A stretch of DNA of 64,000 nt. It comes from Uranotaenia lowii. Lineage: Eukaryota > Arthropoda > Insecta > Diptera > Culicidae. Numbering within the stretch: the first letter of the stretch is position 1; the number at the start of each line of letters is the position of its first letter. The notes under the pieces were generated by a model that was given only the letters and a program-made list of their open reading frames with translations, made no database searches and had not been told where the DNA came from. The stretch lies in NCBI RefSeq assembly GCF_029784155.1, contig NC_073693.1, forward strand, positions 352,241,117 to 352,305,116, given 5' to 3'. Of this stretch, positions 45,074 through 57,080 are shown piece after piece. Made by a program: the position numbers and the translations under genes.

Positions 45074-47384
45074 TTGACAATTTTGACAATTTTGACAATT
45101 TTGACAATTTTGACAATTTTGAAAATTTTGAAAATTTTGACATTTTGACAATTTTGACAATTTCGAGAATTTTGACAATTTTGACAATTTTTAACATCTT
45201 TGACAATTTTGACAATTTTGACAATTTTGACAATTTTGACAATTTTGACAATTTTGACAATTTTGACAATTTTGACAATTTTGACAATTTTGACAATTTT
45301 GACAATTTTGACAATTTTGACAATTTTGACAATTTTGACAATTTTGACAATTTTGACAATTTTGACAATTTTGACAATTTTGACAATTTTGACAATTTTG
45401 ACAATTTTGACAATTTTGACAATTTTGACAATTTTGACAATTTTGACAATTTTGACAATTTTGACAATTTTGACAATTTTGACAATTTTGACAATTTTGA
45501 CAATTTTGACAATTTTGACAATTTTGACAATTTTGACAATTTTGACAATTTTGACAATTTTGACAATTTTGACAATTTTGACAATTTTGACAATTTTGAC
45601 AATTTTGACAATTTTGACAATTTTGACAATTTTGACAATTTTGACAATTTTGACAATTTTGACAATTTTGACAATTTTGACAATTTTGACAATTTTGACA
45701 ATTTTGACAATTTTGACAATTTTGACAATTTTGACAATTTTGACAATTTTGAAAATTTTGACAATTTTGACAATTTTGACAATTTTGACAATTTTGACAA
45801 TTTTGACAATTTTGACAATTTTGATAATTTTGACAATTTTGACAATTTTGACAATTTTGACAATTTTGACAATTTTGACAATTTTGACAATTTTGACAAT
45901 TTTGACAATTTTGACAATTTTGACAATTTTGACAATTTTGACAATTTTGACAATTTTGACAATTTTGACAATTTTGACAATTTTGACAATTTTGACAATT
46001 TTGACAATTTTGACAATTTTGACAATTTTGACAATTTTGACAATTTTGACAATTTTGACAATTTTGACAATTTTGACAATTTTGACAATTTTGACAATTT
46101 TGACAATTTTGACAATTTTGACAATTTTGACAATTTTGACAATTTTGACAATTTTGACAATTTTGACAATTTTGACAATTTTGACAATTTTGACAATTTT
46201 GACAATTTTGACAATTTTGACAATTTTGACAATTTTGACAATTTTGACAATTTTGACAATTTTGACAATTTTGACAATTTTGACAATTTTGACAATTTTG
46301 ACAATTTTGACAATTTTGACAATTTTGACAATTTTGACAATTTTGACAATTTTGACAATTTTGACAATTTTGACAATTTTGACAATTTTGACAATTTTGA
46401 TAATTTGGACAATTTTGACAATTTTGACAATTTTGACAATTTTGACAATTTTGACAATTTTGACAATTTTGACAATTTTGACAATTTTGGCAATTTTTAA
46501 AAATTTTGACAATCTTGACAATTTTGACAATTTTGACAATTTTGACAATTTTGACAATTTTGACAATTTTGACAATTTTGACAATTTTGACAATTTTGAC
46601 AATTTTGACAATTTTGACAATTTTGACAATTTTGACAATTTTGACAATTTTGACAATTTTGACAATTTTGACAATTTTGACAATTTTGACAATTTTGACA
46701 ATTTTGACAATTTTGACAATTTTGACAATTTTGACAATTTTGACAATTTTGACAATTTTGACAATTTTGACAATTTTGACAATTTTGACAATTTTGACAA
46801 TTTTGACAATTTTGACAATTTTGACAATTTTGAAAATTTTGAAAATTTTGAATATTTTGAAAATTTTGACATTTTTGACAATTTTGACAATTTTGACAAT
46901 TTTGACAATTTTGGCAATTTTTAAAAATTTTGACAATCTTGACAATTTTGACAATTTTGACAATTTTGACAATTTTGACAATTTTGACAATTTTGACAAT
47001 TTTGACAATTTTGACAATTTTGACAATTTTGACAATTTTGACAATTTTGACAATTTTGACAATTTTGACAATTTTGACAATTTTGACAATTTTGACAATT
47101 TTGACAATTTTGACAATTTTGACAATTTTGACAATTTTGACAATTTTGACAATTTTGACAATTTTGACAATTTTGACAATTTTGACAATTTTGACAATTT
47201 TGAGTATTTTGACAATTTTGACAGTTTTGACAATTTTGACAATTTCGAAAATTTTGACAATTTTGACAATTTTGACAATTTTGACAATTTTGACAATTTT
47301 GACAATTTTGACAATTTTGACAATTTTGACAATTTTGACAATTGTGACAATTTTAACAATTTTGACAATTTTGACGATTCTTGC
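45074..47384 (-). repeat. 9-bp tandem array 4 (TTGTCAAAA on the minus strand)
   Basis: About 2.3 kb of TTTTGACAA on the plus strand. Edges are degenerate and long interior runs are uniform. A variant cluster (GGCAATTTTTAAAAATTTTG followed by CAATCTTG) occurs at 46489 and again at 46913, 424 bp apart, showing duplication of a large block. GAAAATTTTG variants cluster near 46830-46870. Confidence 0.97.
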
Positions 47385-47449
47385 GTCATAAAACTAATTT
47401 TTTAAGCAAGTTTTATTATAATTATCATGGAAGGTTTTATGCAAGTGCA

Positions 47450-47672
47450 TATACGATTTAAAATCTGCTGATAAGTTTTGATTTTTTTTCTTTTTTCTTG
47501 ACTTTTGTAGAGTAATGCTTAGGTTTTGACCAAATTTTCCCAGTTATTGCCCAGATTTTTGGTCGACAAAAATGAAATAAAATTCCCGGATTTTGCCAGG
47601 TTTTTTGTTAGATAAAATAGCCCGGATTTGTCCGGCTCGGAAACGTGGTGAAAAAAATTCTGGTAACCTTAG
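47450..47672 (-). mobile_element. Dispersed repeat family, copy 3
   Basis: On the minus strand it reads AGGTTACCAGAATTTTTTTC, then CCGGACAAATCCGGGCTA, GACCAAAAATCTGGGCAA and ATCAAAACTTATCAGCA, the same order as at 3301. Its inner side runs towards the edge of array 4. Confidence 0.5.
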
Positions 47673-50604
47673 GTTAAACCAATAAAATTACAAACAAATA
47701 ACCTCGCTCCAATTTATCGCAGTTTACTCTTGGGTTGTTTTTTTTTGTGATATTCCCCTTTTATTATGAAAATACCTAGACTGAACCTTTTAGGTACTGT
47801 AGGAATATATTTTCAAAATATTGTTCAGATGATTTATGCAATCTTTTATACTTTAACACCTCTGCCTAGTAAAATTAACCTTTGTAGATTTGTTCCATCA
47901 GTTTTTTTAAAATGATATGCAAAAATCATCCGTAGTTGACATGTTAATAGCACATTCGACCTCTGCATCCTAGAAAAAAAAAATAGTGAGGGATTGCGGT
48001 AAAGAGATATTATCTGAAGACACTTTGACAAATGCTTTTGTCTTGTATTACGTCTACTTACTCCAAACTTTTGGAATGACGTTGCATTATGACATTTGAC
48101 ATTTGACTCCATCATTCAGTTATTTTTTATCATTTTTTACTTACAGTACTCTAGAACAAAACCTATAACTCAAACAACGGTATAAAGTTAAAAACCCAAT
48201 ATTGTTAAGTGGGACTGCTACAATCTAATCTAACAAGTGAACATTATTATAGTTTTCCATTTATAAAAAAGTCTCATTATATAGGTTAAAATAGAAAGAT
48301 TCCATATTCTCATTTTTCAAAATACTGTAGAAATAGTTGTAAAAAAAGTAGCAAGCATTCATTTCTATAAAACTGAAAGTTATTAAATCAAGGAAAACGT
48401 TCGACTTAAAAAAATGCATGAAGTTTTTTAATAAGAAGGATCTTATGTTTGCTCTTCAGAAAAATTCTGCCTATGGATCTGATTTAAATCTTCCAAACAA
48501 GTTTAGAAGAAGTTTCATAGCACTCTTTCACGTTTTATAGACCTTCTAGAAATACTTGGAATACTTCATCCAAAAAGTACCTTGAATTGCATTGTTCCCT
48601 TTTTTTGCATTTTACATTTATTTCGGGTTATAGTTAACTTCCCAAAGCTGTTCGCAAAACATCACTCCGGGGATATTTGAACTGTTGTTTGTAGGCGTTC
48701 CCCTGGCCACAACATTATTTAGCTATATTTAAAAAAAACCTTTCTTTTAATATCAAACGTTATAATTTCTGACAGCGCTGAATTTCTCTAATTCAATTAT
48801 TTTTGGAATTTTCAAGAATACATCTATTCACCGATGCACAAATCTGAAAGGGTCAAATACTAGTTTTGACTAGACCTTCCGGTATAAAAAAGTGGCCTTT
48901 AAGAAAGCTTTTGAACACTTGAGTAACTGTTGGATGAGAGCTTTGATTAATGTAGTAGCTAGATACTATGAAGGAAACTTAACTTTCCAGAGCGTAACTT
49001 GAAATAAATTTATTCAAAGTTTATATTTCTGAGAATAACCACGCTATTTTTGATCATGATCAAAATCACAAAGGAAAACGAATCGCAACTCTACTTTGTT
49101 CAATGCCAGATGCTGGAAACAATAAACTCCGGTTCTGCTAGGTACTTTCAATGAAAGAAAAGGAATCAAATCGTTTTTTTTAAAGATATTCCGAAATAAA
49201 GATTCATTCCATGCACTGTAGCCTCATCCAATTATCTTTAACGTAACATCTTCTACAGGATTCAAATACTGTTAAGATCTCCATCATCCCTGGAAATCTT
49301 ATCAAACGGTTCAGCTTACCGGTATCACAGAGTGAGGAATAACATATTAATTTTATTTCTTCACGTTTTGTTTGTTAGTCAAAATTCACAAATTTTTACG
49401 AGAGTTCTTTCGAAAACATCTGATTATCACTTGACACTCTTACAAGATTAACAACATCTCCCGATTGTTTCACGGTTGCATCGAAACTGTGCACTGTATG
49501 GAAATGCTTTTCAGAAGTCAACTGCAAAGAATAGCGTCGTTATTTTTAATTGCAGGATGCATAACATAAAATCGAAGAACAATTTGAAAGCAGCACTTCT
49601 GGGTGGTCCCAAAATTTGGAAAGACCGATTCGGAGCACCACCTAAATTACCCATTGGAATTATTGTGCCGAAACTTTTAAGTCGGTTAGCATCTGCCTCG
49701 CTAAAATATCACCCATCCAAACACATCCTCTCTATCGCTCCCAATCAGCTCCCGAGTCATAGAGTTTCGGTCAAGTAGTTATCACTTGACGCGCACTCGA
49801 TTCAATTACCACGCAACAGTAATTAATTTCCAAACATCACCGCGTCCAGTCCGTCATGCGATGGGCCAACTTTTATCACGGTTCCTAACACAAACACTCG
49901 ACAGGAACACACCCACACCAAGCTGAAGTGAGAAAATGATGGAACTGACTCCTCTTTCACCTCCCCGAAAATATTTCCAGACCATCGTCCAGACCATTTT
50001 CGGTGGAAAGGGGGGATGATGAAAGAGCCATTTTCCAATTAGTTTCGCCAATTGGCCAGCAGCAGAGCTAATAAAATGGGGCGCACATTCAAAGTTTGTC
50101 GTACCGACGACCGAAAATGGCTTCCCGATTTCGGACGTCGCGACGTCCGTTTTTGGTAGGACTTGTCGATTCTGGGAACTTGTATAAGAAGTGATTTTTT
50201 TTTTTTGGCTGGATCCTGAGACAAATGGTCAAAGCAGTCAGTTTCATCACCGTTTTCAATGTTTTTTTTTTTGTGTTGTAAATTTGTGATTTAATTTTTG
50301 TTCACCAAAATCATCGACACCACGCTATGGTATTGTTTCAACCTTTCCAGCAAATATTTAAGCGAAAATTAATTTTACGCACGTTCGAGCTCAATTATTG
50401 GACCTTTTGGGTGGAAAAGACTCAAATCCAACTCGGAAACTTTACCAGATGGTCCCATTCAATGGAGTTCAGAAGTCCATCGAGCAATCATTATCACAAT
50501 CCAACAGTAGGTACTCATTGAGCTTCGACGTTAAAAGTTGCGACTAGTGTCGCCTGAAATGAATCAACTTAAGCCAACAGCAGCAAATATTAATTGATTG
50601 GATC
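47673..50604. other. No gene recognised; GC-richer patch at 49790-50180
   Basis: Mostly AT-rich. The patch at 49790-50180 has a more balanced composition and could be a regulatory or transcribed segment; only the palindrome inside it is a clear signal. Confidence 0.4.
50132..50149. other. 18-bp perfect palindrome with two GACGTC cores
   Basis: CGGACGTCGCGACGTCCG equals its own reverse complement and contains GACGTC twice. GACGTC is the core of CREB/ATF-type sites, but the full TGACGTCA is absent. Function is not shown. Confidence 0.35.
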
Positions 50605-50608
50605 GGGG

Positions 50609-51214
50609 CACAGTGGGGTAAAACATGCCGAATGCTGGACAAAATCTTGTAACTTCTTAAATCGTCTTCTAAATGTATTAACGAATGTAAACTATATTGT
50701 TTATCAGAATAAACGTTTAAAAAGTGCTATTTTGATTTACATAAGTTGACAGTCATTTTTGTCATTTTTGTCATTTTTGTCATTTTTGTCATTTTTGTCA
50801 TTTTTGTCATTTTTGTCATTTTTGTCATTTTTGTCATTTTTGTCATTTTTGTCATTTTTGTCATTTTTGTCATTTTTGTCATTTTTGTCATTTTTGTCAT
50901 TTTTGTCATTTTTGTCATTTTTGTCATTTTTGTCATTTTTTGTCATTTTGGTCATTTTTGTCATTTTTGTCATTTTTGTCATTTTTGTCATTTTTGTCAT
51001 TTTTGTCATTTTTGTCATTTTTGTCATTTTTGTCATTTTTGTCATTTTTGTCATTTTTGTCATTTTTGTCATTTTTGTCATTTTTGTCATTTTTGTCATT
51101 TTTGTCATTTTTGTTATTTTTTTTTATTTTTGACGTTTTTGTCATGTTTGTCATTTTTGTTTTTTTTTTTTTTTTTGTTTTTGTCCAAATTTTTCCAGGT
51201 TCTGCCCCATAGTG
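50609..51214. mobile_element. MITE with RSS-like ends, interior replaced by array 5
   Basis: The left end CACAGTGGGGTAAAAC and the right end, whose complement is CACTATGGGGCAGAAC, form imperfect inverted repeats; the pairing continues with GGACAAA on both sides. GGGG flanks both ends (50605-50608 and 51215-51218). CACAGTG and CACTATG fit the Transib heptamer. The duplication is only four clear bases, so the class is tentative. Confidence 0.4.
50753..51160 (-). repeat. 9-bp tandem array 5 (TGACAAAAA on the minus strand)
   Basis: About 45 units of TTTTTGTCA on the plus strand. One 10-mer and one TTTTGGTCA unit lie near 50937-50952, and the right edge is degenerate. It lies between the two inverted ends of the MITE. 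Confidence 0.96.
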
Positions 51215-51803
51215 GGGGATGGTGATTACAAAACAGCCGGAGCGCAGTTAACGAAATCGTCAGTCAATCGACGTCGATCGAATCCCTCTGATTGCAATTT
51301 TTATCGTACTAAAATCGATACAAACAGACTGCTCGAGGATGATGATGATGGTTGTTGTCATAATTGTCAATTCGTGCCCGGACGGTTTAACGATTCATCT
51401 CTCCCTTCTGGCTCCAAACAACAGCAGTATGTTGCCAACAGAGTAATTATCGACTGTCCGAAAGTGTTTTATCGAGCAGCAGCAGCAACTACAGCTAAGG
51501 ACGGGTAATTGTGTGTCTGCTGGTTTATTGTTGAAAATTGCAGCACGTCCCCGGATTTTAACGATCACCGTGTGAATTATGCACTTATGGCCCCATCAAT
51601 TTGGATTTATGGCTAGCACCAGATTGAAATTATCAACCTGTATTCGCAAATGCAGTACAAAGTTGTTTAAAATGAAGATAAAAATCGAAAAAGGAATGAA
51701 AAAAGATCAACAAAGAACGAAGAAAAAAAAGATCAACGAAGAAGAAAGAAGAAAAATAAAAAATAAATTCAAAAGGAAGAATGAAGAAAAAACCAACGAA
51801 GTA
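51215..51803. other. No gene recognised
   Basis: A short open frame at 51212-51508 has mixed composition but no domain. Confidence 0.4.
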
Positions 51804-51912
51804 TGAAGAAGGAAGAAGGAAGAAGGAAGAAGGAAGAAGGAAGAAGGAAGAAGGAAGAAGGAAGAAGGAAGAAGGAAGAAGGAAGAAGGAAGAAGGAAGA
51901 AGGAAGAAGGAA
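51804..51912. repeat. 7-bp microsatellite (GGAAGAA)
   Basis: About 15 perfect units with purine-only strand bias, followed by a decayed tail to about 51930. Confidence 0.95.
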
Positions 51913-51930
51913 AAAGAAAGCAGGAAGAAA

Positions 51931-53034
51931 GTTGAGTAAAAAAAAACAAACTAAAAATTACTCGAATTTCAAAACATAAATATCATAAGATTCGAAGCAA
52001 AATAAACACATCAAACAAAATGGCACCCGGTAAATAAAAGAAAATAAGATAATATGAAATATGGCCATCAAAGTCGAAACGAAATTGTTCTCCCAAAGTT
52101 ATTGCTGTGCGAGTGCTCTCGTAAAGCTGCCGGAATGCCTGTTTATTTGTGTGTGATTTTATCGCTCAATTTGTTGTCGGGCGACGCGAATTCACTTCAG
52201 GTATTTTTCTGGGCACACAGGATATCGAGTGGTTGTTTCCTCAATGAGAGAGAGAAAAAAAGCCTATAAAACAGAAACAATAATAACAATCCTACTCAAT
52301 ATTTATGGAGTGCCAGATGCGGGATGTCGTTTACACATTTATCGCCTTTATTTGGGGCATTTAGAATAAAGTTAAAGAGAGTTTTGAATATTGACAGTCA
52401 AAATATAAAACTATTAAGGCCGTAGGCAGAACTGTTTGAAGAAGGTCGTTTATGTGATTTATGAGATATGAGATCGAACTGAAATGACTAAAAGTGGTTG
52501 AAAATTAAATAAAACTTACGTTACTTATAATAATGAGAATGTTTTAATTAAAAAAATTCAGAAAAAAATCGTTCAATTTTAGCAACATTCGATTTTGGCA
52601 AAACCAATCCTCTGCTCTCCGCTGTGAGGTGGAAAATTGTATAAATTTAAATGAAAAAAAACGGAACAGAATCTGTTCAGGAATGCCCCTGACGGCTTGC
52701 GCGATAGCATCAGATTTTCTTTACGAAATAAATTAACTTACTCATTCCGAAACATTACAAACTTAGTGGACTGTATATTGACTTCAAGCAATTTAGACTT
52801 AATTACATTTATGGACTTCCGACAAACACTGGTCCCTTGGACCTCTGACACTGGCCATATAGGCTTCTGACTCTGGCCCTGTGGCCTCCGATGAACCTTA
52901 CTTGCTCCGATGGTGGTTGGATGGGAAAAGAGATGACTCGTACTCAGAGCGAAGGTTGATTTGTACATCTGACAGGGATTCATCACACATTTTTCTTCAG
53001 GGGGATTCTTAAAGCGACGGTGTGGCAACTGGTA
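51931..53034. other. No gene recognised
   Basis: A minus-strand frame at 52738-53028 may be a decayed piece of the neighbouring BEL/Pao element, but I cannot place it in a known domain. Confidence 0.35.
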
Positions 53035-53300
53035 AAATACTTCAAACGGCAGGATATTTCAAATGGAGGACTTTTAACAGGGCGAAATTTTTCAGCAGAT
53101 GGGATACTTAAAATATGTCATACTTCAGACGATAACTTCAACCGATATGGTAACTTCAAACGATAGGGTTCCTTCAATCGATAGGGTTAATTTGAATGCT
53201 ACGAGGTAATCTCAAACGACTTGAACATTAACACTTTCTGATTCTCAATACGGTATGCTTCTTCAGACAATGAGATGCTTCAAGCTTTTCGGGAGAACTT
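53035..53300. repeat. Degenerate short repeats (ACTTCAAACGATAGGGTT-like)
   Basis: Imperfect units of about 17-20 bp with a CTTCAAACGAT core, downstream of the BEL/Pao protease in its orientation. Probably non-coding element sequence. Confidence 0.5.
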
Positions 53301-53596
53301 CAAACAATATGAATTGAAATGAGCATAGCTCTTGCGGACTTCAATTAAACCATGCAGCCTTGAGGCTTTCATGCAAAACTTAATAACCTTCAGTGAATCT
53401 TAAAAAGATGTAAGAGTGGAGTTCACTTCGAGTTTGTTTGTTTACTTAAAGGCTGAATAAAAGGGAGTTGAGCATTCTTAGGGTGTTGGGAACCTGAGTA
53501 ACATTATATTCGTGTATCTATTCGACTTTACTGAGGCATTAGAGATTTCGGACTCATTCTACACAACATTTTCCTCAATGAATTCTCAGACTGAAT

Positions 53597-54346
53597 TCAC
53601 CAATTCTGACATAGCATATCTGACGCAAACTGACGCATTCTAGGGTAGGGCAACGACAAAACGTTCCGCTTCATTTCTGACTGTGGGTTCTTCAATTCAT
53701 TTTCAGCTCTTAAAGTGACAGGCTTCCAGCTCGTACAACCATTTGAGTTGCTTCTGTAGTTCCTTAAGGAGTAAACTAAATTGTATGACACGTTTTGCGG
53801 AGAATCGACTATTCGACTCGACACAATCCAACCGAAAACAGAGTTGTGAAGCGTGGGACCATTCTTCGTGACCTTTTTTCGTTCATTCTTCAACAAATCC
53901 AAGTAATACTCGGCACCAATGACGACATCGATCCGCTTTGATTCGTGGAAGTAAGGATCAGCTAGCAAAGAGGAATCGGGAATCGACATGGGCGAAGGAT
54001 CAAACGATGTTGTGGGAATTTTTAGCTTAGGTTTTGGCAAAACGAAGAACTGCATAGTTCTTAGGAATCTCGAGATTTTTGGCGAACGTGAACAGACTTC
54101 AGCATGTATGGTCTTCGTTGATGCTGACTCAGACGACCCAATACCCTGGACTGACAAAAACGTGGGTGTTTCTTCGAGCTTCAGTTTTCTCGAAAACTCC
54201 TCTGTCCTCAGACAATGTTGCGAACAAGAGTCCAACAGGGCTCTGGCTACCAGAGCGTTACCGTAGCGGTCTTTGATCTTGATGAGAGCGGTAGGAAGTG
54301 TGGTGGTTGTGTTGTGTGGTTGTGTTTGGTGAATTGTGTGTTGCAT
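53597..54346 (-). pseudogene. BEL/Pao aspartic-protease fragment (DUF1758-like)
   Basis: It contains ALIKIKDRYGNALVARALLDSCSQHC. The active-site motif reads DSCS where retropepsins normally have D-S/T-G. Downstream, VVIGAEYYLDLL and NSVFGWIVSSRI are typical of BEL protease regions. The frame stops at 53597 before any reverse transcriptase. Confidence 0.7.
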
Positions 54347-55334
54347 TTAGTGGTTGAGTGTGTGATTCCGAAACTATTGGCATGGTTTGTTGTCTTTGCT
54401 GTTGATAGGCTTGCTGTGGATTAATATGGGTGCTTTCTTGAATAGGTTGTGCGTTTGACAGTTGACTGAGTCTCGGATTCGACGGATTTGGAACGGAGGA
54501 TCGCGTAGCATGCAACATAGTGTGATGCTTTTGTTGGCACAACCGACAACTGCTACGAGTGCAGTTCGTCGCAAAATGACCAGGCTGCAGGCAATTTCGG
54601 CAGACTCGACTTCGATTGGCGGCTTCAACACGTTCTGATATCTTCAATCGAAGGAATCTCTGACAGTGAAACGGCGAGTGCCACATTTCGCTACAGAATG
54701 GACACTGGTTTGAAGACTTAAACGTTGTGTAGCTCACTGATTGACCTCTTGGCTGATGATGATCTGCGACATTGAAGCGGGGTTCGGTGGCTGGAGCAAC
54801 TGACTGCAGAACGGAGCAGTAGCTGCGCAAAAACTTCCTCATGTCCTCGTATTTCGGTACTTCTTTGCTGTTGTGTTGAGTTTCCCAGTTCCTTAGAGTA
54901 ACAGAGTCTAGTCGCGTGTGCAGCATGTGCGCTAGAATGGTGCTCCAGCCATCAGTGTCTTCGCCGACCTTCTGCAGCATCATCAGATTCTTTTCCAATT
55001 CAGATATGAGATTGTTGATGCTCTCGTACCCCTCTTTTCTGATCGGTTCTAGTGAAAACAGTGCGTCTAAGTACGCCTTCACTATCAGCTTCTTGTTTTC
55101 ATATCGTTCTGTCAGAATCTCCCAGGCGACAGTGTAATTGACGTCTGACAGCTCAATAGAGAGAACTTCTTCGAGTGCCTCGCCGCTTAAAGATGATCTG
55201 AGGTATGAGAACTTCTCCATGGGTGCAAGTTGTCCGTTGTTATGGATTAAACTTTGAAAACTGTCGCGGAACGAGACCCACTCGCGAAGTTTTCCACTGA
55301 AACTTGGCAATCGGATTTCTGGCAGCTCTTTTCT
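54258..55334 (-). pseudogene. BEL/Pao gag fragment with zinc knuckles
   Basis: It reads from ELPEIRLPSFSG through a capsid-like helical region (WVSFRDSFQSLI, LRSSLSGEALE, AYLDALFSLEPI) typical of the DUF1759 part of BEL gags. Cys/His motifs follow: CPFCSEMWHSPFHC, CRNCLQPGHFATNC and CRLCQQKHHTMLH. There is no ATG at its 5' end. It overlaps the protease frame by 89 bp in a different frame; in intact BEL elements gag and pol usually form one frame, so a frameshift is likely. Confidence 0.75.
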
Positions 55335-55340
55335 GCAACA

Positions 55341-57080
55341 ACTTCAACTGAACATTGGTCCTTCGAGCCGGATTTATGATCAGCCGGCGATAAGTATCAG
55401 ATTATGTGTGTGTGTGTGAAAGCAAGCGTGAGTGAGAATGGCTTCCTTCTTTAGCGATCCACAAGCAATCTTATGAGCTCAATCGTTTTTCGAAAATAAA
55501 ATAGAAGGTGTGTGTTATTCTGCCCAACGCATATTCATGGATACAAAAGGATGTTCAAACGACTCTAGCGGCCTTTAAAATAGGAGAAAAAGTTATGGTA
55601 TCAATCATCAGAGCAAACGAGTCTTATGAAAAAGAATCGAAAACATCCAGGTCGTTCGTCATCAAATATTTCCTCTGCTTTTCATTCGTTACAACAACTT
55701 TAGTGAGTATCCAATCCACATCATACACCAACATCATATTGTGTCCAAACCAATCCGTCGCCTTGATCGCTTCGCGCAAATAAAACCCCCGTATTCAAAC
55801 CGAGAAATAAAGTTGAGTTTTTAAGTTTTTAACAAATTAACCGTCGCGTTCTAAATTGTGTCCGAATAGTGTTCCGGTCCCAAAACAGAATCCAAAAATC
55901 ATGTACTGTGACGTATTCTTGAGAAAACAATAATTAATGTTACAGATTATTACGATCAATTTTGGGTTGAGTAAGTCAAAATTTTACCGTAGTTAGTTGA
56001 AAAAAAGGGAACCAGCTATAAAGAAAGAAAAAATGAATTTGTCATCGAACAAATGCTTTGTATCTACGTATGTTCTACTGAAAACTTTTTCTCAAAGACC
56101 TACCGTAGATAAATAGCTTAAATTCATGCAACTTATTTAAATGCCCAGAACATTCACGTACATTTTAACATTATAATTCAAAGGATCCAATTTTGCATGA
56201 AATGCCCTTTCCATATTCATCGGATGCCCGAATTCTGTTGCATATTTTACCCGACATATTTTCCCCTCAATTCAGTAGGAGTTGAAATGAAAAATTCACT
56301 CATAGTTACATGGACCAAATGATCATCCATCACATCTGTTGTTGGGAGCTGGGGGGCCAAAGTTTTTTCCCACCATGTGCCTCTTCATGCTCGAGGGCTA
56401 GCATCGTTAATTCCGGTCCATTCTGAAAGAGCTGCCGGGTAATGATATACACATCACATTGCTACATATTTTTCATGGTTCAAAAAGTTTCGAACCAGCT
56501 GCCGATGAGAGAACTTCCGGTTTTTTCCTATTCGTTCATGGGTCAAAACGGTATTGCATTCTCTTTTAATCAAATTCCATGTAATTTTGGAAATCAATTG
56601 ATTGCAGTGCAAAGTTTTAAACATTGTTACAAACATGTTTAAGATTGGCTCTGAAATTTGAACCAAATTACCAGTTAAAAGAAAATAAAGTTTTTCGTCC
56701 AAAGAGCTTTAACACCCATCTTGCTGTGTTACGCACGTTTGATAACACTTTGAAAAAAAAACTCTTATCCACATCTAATTACGCTAATGGCTACCGAGAA
56801 ATGTGCTTTGCTAAATGGAAGTTCCATCACTGTGCAGCCATTTTAGCATTTAACAAGATCTTTTCTAATGGATGCATCACCATAATGCGAATTAGAGTTG
56901 ATGAAGTACCTTTAAAAGGGAAATCTGAGCGATTGATTCGAGCTTGAAACATTGTTTAACAAAAAAAAAAACTGTTGAATAATCGATGCATTAGAATAAA
57001 ATTTTGGTCAATTCCTGTTAAAAAAAGCGCACAAAATGTTCTCAAAAATTAAAAAAAAACACAATACTTTCTCAAAAATT
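55341..57080. other. No gene recognised
   Basis: A GT-rich microsatellite lies at 55404-55418. Open frames at 55508-55783 and 56624-56947 show no domain-like features. Part of 55341-55850 could be remnant LTR or leader of the BEL/Pao copy. Confidence 0.35.

Larger units (their letters stand above)
53597..55340 (-). mobile_element. Truncated BEL/Pao retrotransposon
   Basis: Gag and protease regions only. The gag frame is closed upstream by a TGA near 55337, so the gag N-terminus is missing. Reverse transcriptase, RNase H and integrase are absent after the protease. LTRs were not recognised. Confidence 0.75.

Noticed and set aside
45074..47384. Telomeric or centromeric repeat
   Set aside because: The unit does not match a known insect telomere motif, and the arrays sit in and near gene introns between ordinary sequence.
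44983..47405. Giant frames on both strands over array 4
   Set aside because: Same cause: TTGTCAAAA repeats are open in most frames. No start context or domain.
51707..51949. Leu/Phe/Ser-rich minus-strand ORF
   Set aside because: Translation of the GGAAGAA microsatellite.
55508..55783. 91-residue ORF next to the BEL/Pao fragment
   Set aside because: No domain, no similarity recognised, no splice or start evidence.
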